A stretch of 61,123 nucleotides of DNA from Ciceribacter sp. T2.26MG-112.2 (GTDB taxonomy: Bacteria; Pseudomonadota; Alphaproteobacteria; Rhizobiales; Rhizobiaceae): contig NZ_UEYQ01000020.1 in the NCBI RefSeq assembly GCF_900492205.1, positions 1 to 61,123 of the forward strand. Reading direction: 5' to 3'. Shown piece by piece: positions 17,270 to 26,387 of the stretch. The notes under the pieces are model-generated. The model was not told where the DNA came from. It did no database searches and saw nothing but the letters and a program-made list of their open reading frames with translations. The stretch's first letter is position 1. Each line of letters starts with the position of its first letter. The position numbers and the translations under genes were made by a program.

Positions 17270-18676
17270 ATGAGCCTTGTCGCCCCGGAATTGCTGTTTC
17301 CGACCGATCCGGCGTCGCGCGCCATGGCGGGTGAACTCTATGCCGCGGTGAAGGATCTCCCGATTGTTTCTCCGCACGGCCACACCGATCCGCGCTGGTA
17401 CGCCGAGAACGAGAACTTCCCCGATCCCGCCCAGCTGCTGATCGTTCCGGACCACTATATTTTCCGGATGCTGTTCAGCCAGGGGATCCGGCTGGAAGAT
17501 CTTGGGGTGCCCACGCTGGACGGCTCGCCGGTCGAGACCGATGGCCGCAGGATCTGGCGCCTCTTCGCCGAGAATTACTACCTGTTCCGCGGCACGCCGA
17601 CCCGGCTCTGGCTGGACTACACGCTGGAGAACCTGTTCGGCATCACCGCGCCGCTGACCGCCGACAATGCCGATGCCTGCTATGATGCGATTGCTGCCCA
17701 GCTGGTGACCGACGCCTTCCGGCCTCGCGCCCTGTTCGAGCGTTTCAATATCGAAATCATCTCGACAACGGATGGCGCCCTCGATCTGTTGCCCTGGCAC
17801 GCAAAGATCCGCGACAGCGGCTGGAAGGGGCGCGTCATCCCGGCCTATCGTCCGGATTCTGTGGTCGATCCGGATTTCGAAGGCTTCCTCGACGGCCTCG
17901 ACACGCTCGGGGAGATCAGTGGCTGCGATACCGGCCGCTGGCAGGGTTATCTGGACGCGCACCGCAATCGCCGGGCCTATTTCAAATCCTTTGGCGCGAC
18001 TGCCACCGATCACGGTCTTGCCTCGGCCCAGACCGCCAACCTCGACACCGCCGAAGCCGAGGTTTTGTTCGGCAAGGTCCGGACCGGCAAGGCGGATGAG
18101 AACGAGCGGGCGCTGTTTCGGGCGCAGATGCTGACCGAAATGGCCAGGATGAGCATCGACGATGGGATGGTCATGCAGATTCATCCCGGCTCATGGCGCA
18201 ACCATTCCCCCGCCATTTCCCGGAAATTCGGCCGCGACAAGGGCTTCGACATTCCCACCCGGACGGATTATGTGCGCGGGCTGAAGCCCTTGCTGGACGC
18301 CGTCGGCACCGATCTCCGCGCCTCGATCATCGTGTTTACGCTCGACGAAACGAGCTATGCGCGCGAATTGGCGCCGCTCGCCGGCGTCTATCCGGCGCTC
18401 AAGCTCGGGCCGGCCTGGTGGTTCCACGACAGCCCGGAAGGCATGCGGCGGTTCCGCGAGATGACCACAGAGACCGCCGGTTTCTACAACACGGTCGGCT
18501 TCAACGACGATACGCGCGCCTTCCCGTCCATCCCGGCGCGCCACGACGTGGCGCGCCGCGTCGACTGCGCCTTTCTCGGACGCCTCGTCGCCGAGCGTCG
18601 GCTCCGGGAGGACGAGGCGCATGAATTGGCGCTCGACCTGGCCTATGGCCTCGCCAAGAAGGCTTACAAACTGTGA
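17270..18676 (+). CDS. uxaC: Uronate isomerase
   Basis: A 468-residue amidohydrolase-fold isomerase converting D-glucuronate to D-fructuronate and D-galacturonate to D-tagaturonate. The metal-binding HGHTDP motif is at about residue 41, and the conserved MQIHPGSWRNH and FNDDTRAFPSIPARHDVARR blocks follow. ATG 17270 is preceded by AAGGAGGAG. The frame to 17225 adds nothing like the family. It is the first gene of the uronate operon, and the TRAP substrate-binding gene follows after 49 bases. Length is normal. Confidence 0.95.
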   Translation: MSLVAPELLFPTDPASRAMAGELYAAVKDLPIVSPHGHTDPRWYAENENFPDPAQLLIVPDHYIFRMLFSQGIRLEDLGVPTLDGSPVETDGRRIWRLFAENYYLFRGTPTRLWLDYTLENLFGITAPLTADNADACYDAIAAQLVTDAFRPRALFERFNIEIISTTDGALDLLPWHAKIRDSGWKGRVIPAYRPDSVVDPDFEGFLDGLDTLGEISGCDTGRWQGYLDAHRNRRAYFKSFGATATDHGLASAQTANLDTAEAEVLFGKVRTGKADENERALFRAQMLTEMARMSIDDGMVMQIHPGSWRNHSPAISRKFGRDKGFDIPTRTDYVRGLKPLLDAVGTDLRASIIVFTLDETSYARELAPLAGVYPALKLGPAWWFHDSPEGMRRFREMTTETAGFYNTVGFNDDTRAFPSIPARHDVARRVDCAFLGRLVAERRLREDEAHELALDLAYGLAKKAYKL

Positions 18677-18725
18677 CTTTATGACTGCAACAGCGGGCAT
18701 GACGCCCGCCAACTGGGAGGAGAAA

Positions 18726-19703
18726 ATGTTGCAAATGACCAAACTGTGGGCCGGTGTCGCGCTTGTCTCGATGCTTTTTGCTGGCGCTGCCTCTGCTGAG
18801 ACCGTGCTGAAGTCGTCCGATACGCATCCGGATGGTTATCCGACCGTCGAGGGTGTCCAATACTTCGGCGAACTCGTCAAGGAGCGCACGCAAGGGCGCT
18901 ATTCCGTGGAAGTCTATCATTCTGCCCAGTTGGGCGAGGAAAAGGATACGATCGAGCAGGTTCGGTCCGGCGTCATCGAATTGAACCGCGTGTCCATGGC
19001 GCCGTTCAACGGTACCGTAAAGGAGACGATCGTTCCGGCATTGCCCTATATCTTCCGCTCGGAAGAGCACATGCACAAGGTGATGGACGGCGCGGTCGGC
19101 GATCAGATCAAGGCTGCCTTCGAGCCCGCCGGTCTCGTGGTGCTTGCCTTCTATGATGCGGGTGCGCGCTCGTTCTACAACTCGAAAAAGCCGATCAAGA
19201 CGGTCGAAGACCTCAAGGGCATGAAGTTCCGTGTCATTCAGTCGGACATCTTCGTCGACATGACCGCTGCGCTCGGCGCAAACGCCACGCCGATGCCCTA
19301 TGGCGAAGTCTATTCCTCGCTCGAGACCGGCGTCATCGAGGGCGCCGAGAACAATTTCCCGAGCTACGACACCGCCAAGCATTTTGAAGTCGCCAAGTAC
19401 TACTCGATGGACGAGCATACGATCCTTCCGGAAGTGTTCGTCATGAACAAGGCAGCCTTCGACAAGCTGACACCGGAGGATCAGGAGATCTTCAGGCAGG
19501 CGGCCAAGGACAGCGTCGCCAAGCAGCGCGAACTGTGGGCGGCCAAGACGGAGGAATCGCGTGCTCTCGTCGAAAAGGCCGGTTCCGAGATCAACGAGGT
19601 GGAAAAGCAGGGCTTCATCGATGCCATGAAGCCCGTGTACGAAAAGCACATCACCGACGAGGTCTTGAAGAAGCTCGTTTCTGACGTGCAGGCGGTGCAG
19701 TAA
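18726..19703 (+). CDS. TRAP transporter substrate-binding protein (DctP family), probably uronate
   Basis: A 325-residue periplasmic protein with a Sec signal peptide ending AGAASA. The DctP fold blocks include TVLKSSDTHPDGYPTVEGVQ and LKGMKFRVIQSDIFVDM, whose Arg normally holds the ligand carboxylate, as well as SSLETGVIEGAENNFPSY. The start ATG 18726 has GGGAGGAGAAA upstream. It lies between uxaC and the membrane subunits, so it very probably delivers galacturonate, glucuronate or their oligomers. The ligand is inferred from context. Confidence 0.9.
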   Translation: MLQMTKLWAGVALVSMLFAGAASAETVLKSSDTHPDGYPTVEGVQYFGELVKERTQGRYSVEVYHSAQLGEEKDTIEQVRSGVIELNRVSMAPFNGTVKETIVPALPYIFRSEEHMHKVMDGAVGDQIKAAFEPAGLVVLAFYDAGARSFYNSKKPIKTVEDLKGMKFRVIQSDIFVDMTAALGANATPMPYGEVYSSLETGVIEGAENNFPSYDTAKHFEVAKYYSMDEHTILPEVFVMNKAAFDKLTPEDQEIFRQAAKDSVAKQRELWAAKTEESRALVEKAGSEINEVEKQGFIDAMKPVYEKHITDEVLKKLVSDVQAVQ

Positions 19704-19716
19704 GCGTAGCGCCGAC

Positions 19717-19749
19717 GCCCCTCCGTCTGGCCAACGGCCACGGAGGGGC
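19717..19749. terminator. Intercistronic hairpin between dctP and dctQ
   Basis: A perfect 10-bp stem GCCCCTCCGT / ACGGAGGGGC encloses a 13-base loop that itself contains GGCC-AAC-GGCC. No T tract follows. It begins 14 bases after the binding-protein stop. Such hairpins often stabilise the upstream mRNA or partly terminate, giving more binding protein than permease. Confidence 0.65.
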
Positions 19750-19831
19750 AAGCGTTGCTTTCGACAGACAAGATCGCGGACCCATGGTCCGGCCCTTCAG
19801 ACAGTCGAAGGGTCAGGAGGCGCCAAACCCC

Positions 19832-20446
19832 ATGTCCACCCATCTCCGACTAGGCCTGCCCATCCTGTCCAGGCTCAATACCGTCGCCCTCTATTGCGCC
19901 GGCACCGGGCTCGTGGTCATGTCGGCCATCGTCGCCTGGCAGGTCTTCTGCCGCTATGTGCTCAACGATTCGCCGAGCTGGACCGAACCCGGCGCGGTCA
20001 TCCTGATGAGCTGGTTCATTTTCCTCGGCGCCGCCGTCGGCGTGCGGGAAAACAATCATATGGGGTTCGACGTGCTTCTCTACGCGCTGCCGCCGGCGGC
20101 AAAGAAGTGGCTGCGGATGATCTCCGACATCGTCATCTTCGCCTTCGGCCTCGGCATGGTCTGGTACGGCTGCAATCTGGTCACGCTGACCTGGGGCACG
20201 ACGTTGCCGGCCCTCGGCATCTCCGGCGCCTGGGACTACATCCCGCTGATGGGGGGCGGGGTCCTCATCGCGCTCTTTTCCCTCGAACGCATCGCCATGC
20301 GCGCGCTTGGCGCCCCGATCGACGACATACTCGACGGAATCGCCCCGACGGAAGTGGCCGTCGAGCTCGAAAACATTCCTGACGTTCAGAAAGACGCGGC
20401 CGACTTCGTTCAAGGCGTCGCCGAGCATGGAGGCAAGAAGGGTTAA
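19832..20446 (+). CDS. TRAP transporter small membrane subunit (DctQ family)
   Basis: A 204-residue inner-membrane protein with four predicted membrane segments, typical of DctQ. Conserved blocks are WQVFCRYVLNDSPSWTEP (about residue 37) and VGVRENNHMGFDVLL. The C-terminal cytoplasmic tail is unusually long, about 40 acidic residues (VAVELENIPDVQKDAADFVQ). ATG 19832 follows GGAGG with 11 bases of spacing. The large subunit begins 3 bases after its stop. It forms the permease with DctM and is driven by an ion gradient. Confidence 0.9.
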   Translation: MSTHLRLGLPILSRLNTVALYCAGTGLVVMSAIVAWQVFCRYVLNDSPSWTEPGAVILMSWFIFLGAAVGVRENNHMGFDVLLYALPPAAKKWLRMISDIVIFAFGLGMVWYGCNLVTLTWGTTLPALGISGAWDYIPLMGGGVLIALFSLERIAMRALGAPIDDILDGIAPTEVAVELENIPDVQKDAADFVQGVAEHGGKKG

Positions 20447-20449
20447 GCG

Positions 20450-21730
20450 ATGGAACTCTGGATCCTCTTTGGAACGTTTACCTTCCTGATGCTGATCGGC
20501 ACGCCGATCGCGTTCTGCCTCGGCGTATCGAGCCTCGCAACCGTCATCTACATGGGGTTGCCACCCCTGGTGGTGTTCCAGCGCATGAATTCGGGAATGA
20601 GCGTGTTCTCGATGCTCGCGATCCCCTTCTTCATCTATTCCGGCGACCTAATGGTTCGCGGCGGCATTGCGGGGCGCATCGTCGCCTTTGCGGCTACCGT
20701 CGTCGGGCACCTGCGCGGCGGGCTGGGCCAGGTCAATATTCTCACCTCCACACTCTTCGGCGGCATCTCCGGCTCGGCCGTGGCGGAAGCCGCAGCTGTC
20801 GGCAGCCTGATGATCCCGCAGATGAAGGCGCGCGGTTATGGTGCCGACTATGCGGTCAACGTCACCTCGATGGCCGCACTGATCGCGCTGCTGCTGCCGC
20901 CGTCGCACAACATGATCATCTATTCGATCTCCGCAGGCGGCACGATCTCCATCGCCGACCTGTTTACTGCCGGCATCGTCCCTGGCCTTCTGTTTGCCGC
21001 AGTGCTGATGGTCACCGCCTATATCGTCGCGCGCAAGCGCGGCTATCCGACCGAGCCCTTTCCGGGATTTGCGGTGGCGCTGCATCTCTTTGCCGCCGCC
21101 ATTCCCGGCCTGCTGCTCATCGCCATCATCTTCGGCGGCGTGCGTTCGGGCATCTTCACGGCGACCGAAAGCTCCTGCATCGCGGTCATCTATGCCCTGC
21201 TCGTCACCGTCTTCGTCTATCGGCAGCTGCGCTGGCAGGATTTCGTCCACGCGACCATGGGGGCGGTGCGCACGACCGCCATGGTCCTTCTGATCATCGG
21301 CTGCGCTGCGGCCTTCTCCTGGCTCATGGCCTTTCTCAAGGTTCCGGCAACACTGGTTGCGTGGATGCAGACGCTTTCCGAAAACCCCATCGTCATCCTT
21401 CTGCTGCTCAATGTGCTGATGCTCGTCCTCGGCACGTTCATGGACATGGGGCCGACGATCATCATCACAACGCCGATCTTCCTGCCGATCGCCATGGCCT
21501 ATGGGGTGGATCCGGTGCATTTCGGTGTGATCATGATTCTCAATTACGGGATTGGGCTCAACACGCCTCCGGTCGGGGGCGTGCAGTTCGTCGCCTGTGC
21601 CGTCGGAAAGATTTCGGTGTGGGAAGCCATGCGTTCGATCTGGCCGTTCTATGGCGCCGGCATCGTCGTGCTATTGATGGTCACGTATATCCCGTCCCTG
21701 TCGCTCTGGCTGCCGGGGGTCTTCAAATAG
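20450..21730 (+). CDS. TRAP transporter large permease (DctM family)
   Basis: A 426-residue polytopic inner-membrane protein with about 12 hydrophobic segments. DctM signatures include SGSAVAEAAAVGSLMIPQMK and GIGLNTPPVGGVQFVACAVG. It catalyses sodium-coupled uptake with the DctQ-type subunit and the periplasmic binding protein at 18726. It starts 3 bases after the dctQ-type gene and is followed after 9 bases by the GntR gene, so all belong to one transcript. Confidence 0.93.
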   Translation: MELWILFGTFTFLMLIGTPIAFCLGVSSLATVIYMGLPPLVVFQRMNSGMSVFSMLAIPFFIYSGDLMVRGGIAGRIVAFAATVVGHLRGGLGQVNILTSTLFGGISGSAVAEAAAVGSLMIPQMKARGYGADYAVNVTSMAALIALLLPPSHNMIIYSISAGGTISIADLFTAGIVPGLLFAAVLMVTAYIVARKRGYPTEPFPGFAVALHLFAAAIPGLLLIAIIFGGVRSGIFTATESSCIAVIYALLVTVFVYRQLRWQDFVHATMGAVRTTAMVLLIIGCAAAFSWLMAFLKVPATLVAWMQTLSENPIVILLLLNVLMLVLGTFMDMGPTIIITTPIFLPIAMAYGVDPVHFGVIMILNYGIGLNTPPVGGVQFVACAVGKISVWEAMRSIWPFYGAGIVVLLMVTYIPSLSLWLPGVFK

Positions 21731-21739
21731 GAAATGACC

Positions 21740-22513
21740 ATGTCTGAAAATCTGACGGATGCACGCGTGGAACGCAGGCCGAAGCTGTTCGAGACCGTTG
21801 TGCAGACGCTGCGTAGCCAGATTCTCGCCGGCGAATTCGCCGTCGGCGAGAAGCTGCCGACGGAATCGCGCATGACAGAGATTTTCGGGGTCAGCCGCAC
21901 GGTGGTGCGTGAAGCCGTGGCGGTGCTTGCCGCCGAGGGCCTGGTTGAGCCGCGGCACGGCGCCGGCGTCTTCGTCCTCGATCATCCGACGCGCAAGATC
22001 AGCGCCATCACCGCCGACATGGGAAGCCGCATCAGCCAGGCCGTTAACGTGCTGGAAGTGCGCATGGGGATCGAGATCGAAAGCGCGGGGCTCGCCGCGC
22101 AGCGTCGCAGTCCCTCGCAGGAGGCGAAAATCCAGGAGGCGTTCTTCGAATTCGAGCGGCTGCTGCACCGCGGCGAGCCGACCGGAAAGGCCGATTTCGC
22201 TTTCCACCGGGAGATCGCCGCGGCGACCAACAATCCGTTCTACGTCGAGATCCTCGATGCGCTCGGTGATCGCACCATCCCGTGTGACCGCAACTCGCCC
22301 TGGTTCTCGATAGAGGTGCTGTCGGAGGACTATCTGAGCCGTCTGCAACGCGAGCACCTGCGCATCCTTCAGGCGATCTCGGCCGGCGATGCGGATGCCG
22401 CGCGGGATGCGATGCGCGCGCATCTGGGGGCGGCACAGGATCGTTACCGGCAACGCCTTACCGGCCAGCAGGCCGGCTACCAGCAACGCGCGTCGAGAGA
22501 GACGCAGACTTGA
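21740..22513 (+). CDS. GntR/FCD-family regulator of the uronate operon
   Basis: A 257-residue protein with an N-terminal winged helix (LPTESRMTEIFGVSRTVVRE) and an FCD all-helical ligand domain with the metal-binding pattern around FAFHREIAAATNNPF. It lies inside the uronate operon, so it is probably the local repressor responding to a uronate or its isomerisation product. ATG 21740 has AGGA 8 bases upstream. The first ATG of the frame, 21734, is too close to that site. The inverted repeat at 17177 is its most likely operator. Confidence 0.9.
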   Translation: MSENLTDARVERRPKLFETVVQTLRSQILAGEFAVGEKLPTESRMTEIFGVSRTVVREAVAVLAAEGLVEPRHGAGVFVLDHPTRKISAITADMGSRISQAVNVLEVRMGIEIESAGLAAQRRSPSQEAKIQEAFFEFERLLHRGEPTGKADFAFHREIAAATNNPFYVEILDALGDRTIPCDRNSPWFSIEVLSEDYLSRLQREHLRILQAISAGDADAARDAMRAHLGAAQDRYRQRLTGQQAGYQQRASRETQT

Positions 22514-22539
22514 AATCACCCAATCGAAAGCAAAGTCAC

Positions 22540-23373
22540 ATGGCCACCGAATATACCTCCCGCTTCGCCATCGATCCTGCAGCCGCTGCCGCGATGGGCA
22601 CGGATGAACTGCGTCATAATTTTCACCTTGCCGATCTGTTCGAGCCGGGCAAGATCAGCCTCACCTACACCCATTACGACCGAATGGTCGTCGGCGGTGC
22701 GGTTCCTCTGGGGCAGCCGTTGACGCTGGAGGCGATCAAGCCGGTCGGCACGCAGTCCTTCCTCGATCGCCGCGAGCTCGTCGCCGTCAATATCGGCGGC
22801 GAAGGCACCATCGTCGTCAGCGGTGAGCCGCACCGGCTGGACACCCGGGACATGCTCTATGTGGGCCTCGGCGAAGAGGTAAGCTTCACCTCTGCCAACC
22901 TGGAAAATCCGGCGAAATTCTATCTCTTGTCGGCTCCGGCGCACCGCAAGTGCCCGACGCGGCCGATCACCCTCGACAAGGCCAAGCGTCTCGACCTCGG
23001 CAGTCCCGAAACCTCCAACGAGCGTTCGATCTTTCAGTTCACCACCACGATCGAAACATGCCAACTGGTGGTCGGCATGACGCAGCTTGCGAAGGGATCG
23101 GTGTGGAACACCATGCCTGCGCATGTGCACGACCGTCGCATGGAGGTCTATCTCTATTTCGATCTCGCCGAGACGACCCGGGTCTTCCACTTCATGGGCG
23201 AGCCGTCCGAGACCCGCCACATCCTGATCGCCAACGAGGAGGCGGTACTGTCGCCCGCCTGGTCGATTCACTCGGGCTGCGGCACAGCCAACTACGCGTT
23301 TATCTGGGCGATGGCAGGTGACAATGTCGACTATACCGACGTGGATCCCGTCGCGATGGGAGAGCTGCGATGA
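22540..23373 (+). CDS. kduI: 5-dehydro-4-deoxy-D-glucuronate isomerase
   Basis: A 277-residue double cupin converting 5-keto-4-deoxyuronate (from unsaturated uronates) to 2,5-diketo-3-deoxygluconate. The zinc ligands are visible as H195, H197 and E202 in AHVHDRRMEVYLYF. A later His in SPAWSIHSGCGT completes the site. ATG 22540 is chosen over 22510 because the family begins shortly before the residues YTSRFAIDP. Its stop overlaps the kduD start by 4 bases (ATGA), so the two are translationally coupled. Confidence 0.95.
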   Translation: MATEYTSRFAIDPAAAAAMGTDELRHNFHLADLFEPGKISLTYTHYDRMVVGGAVPLGQPLTLEAIKPVGTQSFLDRRELVAVNIGGEGTIVVSGEPHRLDTRDMLYVGLGEEVSFTSANLENPAKFYLLSAPAHRKCPTRPITLDKAKRLDLGSPETSNERSIFQFTTTIETCQLVVGMTQLAKGSVWNTMPAHVHDRRMEVYLYFDLAETTRVFHFMGEPSETRHILIANEEAVLSPAWSIHSGCGTANYAFIWAMAGDNVDYTDVDPVAMGELR

Positions 23374-24131
23374 CCAATCTTTCAGCCTTCGAACTTGTGG
23401 GAAAGCGGATCGCCATCACCGGGGCCAATACCGGCATCGGACAGGGCATTGCCGTGGCGGTGGCGCGCGCGGGCGGTGCCGTGGTCGGCATCGGCCGCTC
23501 GGCGATGGACGAGACGGCGAGATTGGTGGAGGCCGAAGGTGCTGAGTTTCTGTCAATCAAAACCGACATCAGCGACACGAAGGCTGCGGTCGCCATGCTG
23601 AACGACCTGATGGCCGACAGTCCACTGGACGGGCTCGTCAACAATGCAGGCATCATTCGCCGGGCCGACAGCGTCGACTTCACCGAGGAGGACTGGGACG
23701 ACGTGATGGATGTGAACCTCAAGTCGTTGTTCTTCCTGTCGCAGGCCTTTGGACGAAACTGCCTTGCGGCGAAACGTTCGGGACGGATCGTCAACCTCGC
23801 CTCGCTGCTTTCCTTCCAGGGAGGTATCCGCGTTCCGTCCTATACGGCATCGAAGCACGGCGTTCTTGGGCTGACCCGGTTGCTGGCCAACGAATGGGCG
23901 GCGAAGGGCATCAACGTCAACGCGATTGCTCCCGGCTACATCGAGACTAACAATACCGAGGCGTTGCGCAGCGATCCGGACCGCAGCAAGGCGATCCTGG
24001 AGCGCATTCCGGCTGGCCGCTGGGGCGTGCCCGCCGATATCGGCGACGCCGCGGTGTTCCTGCTCGCGCGCGCTTCCAACTTTATGCACGGCGCCGTCAT
24101 TCCCGTTGACGGCGGCTGGCTGGCGAGGTGA
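23370..24131 (+). CDS. kduD: 2-dehydro-3-deoxy-D-gluconate 5-dehydrogenase
   Basis: A 253-residue SDR that reduces 2,5-diketo-3-deoxygluconate to 2-keto-3-deoxygluconate (KDG). Visible motifs are the cofactor-binding GANTGIGQGIA, the LVNNAGIIRRADSVDFTEED block and the catalytic Ser-Tyr-Lys around NLASLLSF and SYTASKHGVLGLTRLLA. The terminal GAVIPVDGGWLAR is characteristic of KduD. It is coupled to kduI. The KDG kinase and aldolase needed to finish the pathway are not in the window. Confidence 0.93.
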   Translation: MTNLSAFELVGKRIAITGANTGIGQGIAVAVARAGGAVVGIGRSAMDETARLVEAEGAEFLSIKTDISDTKAAVAMLNDLMADSPLDGLVNNAGIIRRADSVDFTEEDWDDVMDVNLKSLFFLSQAFGRNCLAAKRSGRIVNLASLLSFQGGIRVPSYTASKHGVLGLTRLLANEWAAKGINVNAIAPGYIETNNTEALRSDPDRSKAILERIPAGRWGVPADIGDAAVFLLARASNFMHGAVIPVDGGWLAR

Positions 24132-24133
24132 TC

Positions 24134-24478
24134 ATGACCAAGGAAAGAGACATTTTCGTTCGCGCCTCCGAGGGAGAGTGGACCGCGACCCCCGACGGCA
24201 ACCGGCGCCGCGTGGTCTGCTTCACCGACGAACTGATGATGGTGGAGTTCGCCTTCGAAAAGGACGGCGAGGGCTGGATGCATTCGCACCCGCACGTGCA
24301 GTCGAGCTATGTGGCCGAGGGGGCCTTCGAGGTGACGATCGACGGCCGGACCGAGACGCTGGAAGCCGGCGACAGCTTCATCGTCCCTTCCGGTTTGTTG
24401 CACGGCGTGAAGGCGCTGGAAAAGGGCCGGCTGGTCGATTGCTTCACTCCGCACCGCGCGGACTTCCTGGGGCAGTAG
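24134..24478 (+). CDS. kdgF: Cupin protein converting unsaturated uronates (KdgF-like)
   Basis: A 114-residue single cupin with the metal-binding pattern MHSHPHVQSSYVAEGAFEV and a C-terminal His in SGLLHGVKAL. KdgF proteins speed conversion of 4,5-unsaturated galacturonate or mannuronate to 5-keto-4-deoxyuronate, the substrate of KduI. This matches its place directly after kduD, with a 2-base gap and GAGG just upstream. Its presence argues that the operon handles products of pectate or alginate lyases and not only free uronates. Confidence 0.85.
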   Translation: MTKERDIFVRASEGEWTATPDGNRRRVVCFTDELMMVEFAFEKDGEGWMHSHPHVQSSYVAEGAFEVTIDGRTETLEAGDSFIVPSGLLHGVKALEKGRLVDCFTPHRADFLGQ

Positions 24479-24629
24479 TCGCTTCGGATGAGGCCGAGGA
24501 CATCAGGCGTTCAATCGGGATGCTGACCCGCTTCACCGAGGAGCGTGACATTCTCGAAAGCTGTTTTCGAACGGATACAGCAGATTCGATCCTCAAGACG
24601 CCACCGCGCGTGTGCCTGGATCGATGGCG

Positions 24630-25111
24630 CTGTAGATTTGCAGGGAGCGTTTATTGAAAAATTCCGTGCCGCCGCGCGCAGAACAGAGATTGCTATTGTC
24701 GCAACCTTCCTAGAGAAGGCAGAGCCGAAACCTTTCAATTCTGCCGTTCTGATTGACTGCAACGGTGACATCGTAATTCATCAAAGAAAGCGGCATATCT
24801 GCTTTTTCGATGTGCCCGAAGAGGCCTGCGCGCCCGGGAATAGTTCTTCAGTTTTTCGTCTTGCCACTCGCCGGGGGCAGGTTGCCGTCGGGATCATGGT
24901 TTGCATGGATCGCGAGTTTCCGGATGTCGCATCCGATCTGGTTGGTTCCAGAGTGGAAATCGTCCCCGTGCCAAACAGTAGCTCTCTTGTCGATGATCTT
25001 GAGGTCGGTGACGTTCGCGTTGCCGGCGTTCGTGCAACAGCTTTTCAATCAGTGGTAGGAATCGCGGTCGCAAATTATCCCGAACCTAAAGACGACATTC
25101 CCTTGCTGTAG
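24630..25111 (+). pseudogene. Nitrilase/carbon-nitrogen hydrolase fragment
   Basis: The frame reads FRAAARRTEIAIVATFLEK, then FNSAVLIDCNGDIVIHQRKR with the candidate catalytic Lys, and VAVGIMVCMDREFPDVASDL with the catalytic Cys. The N-terminal part that supplies the catalytic Glu is missing, and the protein stops shortly after GIAVANYPEPKDD, about 60 residues early. Both ends are therefore lost. The base composition is visibly less GC-rich than the uronate operon before it, so it may be an independent acquisition. Confidence 0.6.
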
Positions 25112-25222
25112 GTGCGTCGGGGCAGATGTTGGCAATGGGAGGCAAGCACGCTGCAGCGGTAAAGCTACCCCGCTCGACCTCCTCGATGAAGGCCATTGTG
25201 CTACTCATGTCGCGAAGCATTG

Positions 25223-26344
25223 CTATACTAGTTCGGCGACAGCCGTCCAGAGATGATAAAGTGAACTGGCCGGTATGGTCGAGCCGATGGGCTGGTTATT
25301 GAAATCCAGACGATCATGCCAGCAGCCCGTTGGCACATCCTGGAAATAAGAAGCCAGCATTTCGGAGGACAGCGTTTCAGCTTCGGCGAGATAGCTGCCG
25401 TCGTCGAGCCACCTGTGCTGGGTCAGCAGCGCTTTCAGCATCTCGACCTGTGGCCAGAGTCGTCGCGAAGTCACGACGGGCACGCCCGATGCCAAGACCT
25501 GGTCGACGAGGAAAGGGGAACCGCCCGAGCGGCCTATGCGCAAGGCGTTGGTGAGCAGATCGGCGCGAATCTCGTCGTGGCATGTCCGGGTCAGTGCGTC
25601 GTGGCGGCCGGTCAGCCATACCCATTCGCACATGTGTCCCGGCTCCAGCATCTGCGATCCGAACGTGTCGGCGATTTCCCAGCGTGGCCCGAAATTCTCA
25701 TGCAGAAGATCGTGCGAACCGAGCAGAAAACGCGATTGCAGCAGGGCAAATGCCCCGGTTTCGGCCGGTCGATAGGTCGGCGTCCGGATTGTCTCGCACA
25801 GGGCAAGCGCCGCCTCGAGATAGTGCATGTGTGGGTTCTGCCGGCGGGGCAGCGTGCCGTCGCTGTCTTCGGCCCACCCGCCACAGGGGGCCTGTAATGT
25901 CCTGTCGATCGCAGCGATGGTCTCGTCGATCCGCCGTCGATATCCTTCCTTGCTCGTGACCGAGAGCAGCCAGGACAAGGCCAGCACCACGCAGGCATTG
26001 TCATAGAGATCCCTCACCGGATCGGTCACCGTTTCCGTCGACCGATCGAAGGCCCTGGCATAGCCCGAGCGCGCGCCGCTCACCCAGGCAACGCGGTGGA
26101 GGTTGGCGAACGCCCGTTCGGCCAGCGCAAGTGATGAGCGCGGGGCCACACCCAGGGCGCTTGCATGGGCATGCACATAGATCTGCCGGGCGATGGTGCG
26201 GGTTCGCACGACGCCGTCCAGCTGCGGCCGCCCGTTGAGCTCCAGATGCTCGACGAACTGGCCATGGCCTTCGTCAAAGCCGCTCGCACCCCATGTCGGC
26301 AGAATGGTTTCGAGAAACAGTGCCTTAAGCTGCGCCAGGCTCAT
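25223..26344 (-). CDS. AGE-family sugar epimerase/isomerase
   Basis: A 373-residue alpha/alpha-barrel protein of the N-acylglucosamine 2-epimerase family, which interconverts glucose and mannose type residues or isomerises mannose. Conserved features include RTRTIARQIYVHA near the N-terminus, DLYDNACVVLALSW, QNPHMHYLEAALAL and MLEPGHMCEWVWLTGRHD, all lining the barrel. It is the last gene of the glycosyltransferase/phosphorylase set and lies 43 bases after the GH130 gene. Substrate specificity cannot be read; a mannose derivative fits the neighbouring GH130 enzyme. Confidence 0.85.
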   Translation of the reverse strand: MSLAQLKALFLETILPTWGASGFDEGHGQFVEHLELNGRPQLDGVVRTRTIARQIYVHAHASALGVAPRSSLALAERAFANLHRVAWVSGARSGYARAFDRSTETVTDPVRDLYDNACVVLALSWLLSVTSKEGYRRRIDETIAAIDRTLQAPCGGWAEDSDGTLPRRQNPHMHYLEAALALCETIRTPTYRPAETGAFALLQSRFLLGSHDLLHENFGPRWEIADTFGSQMLEPGHMCEWVWLTGRHDALTRTCHDEIRADLLTNALRIGRSGGSPFLVDQVLASGVPVVTSRRLWPQVEMLKALLTQHRWLDDGSYLAEAETLSSEMLASYFQDVPTGCWHDRLDFNNQPIGSTIPASSLYHLWTAVAELV

Positions 26345-26387
26345 GGCGGTGCCCCTGGCCGTTGTCGGCGGCTGTGCAAGGGATTGG

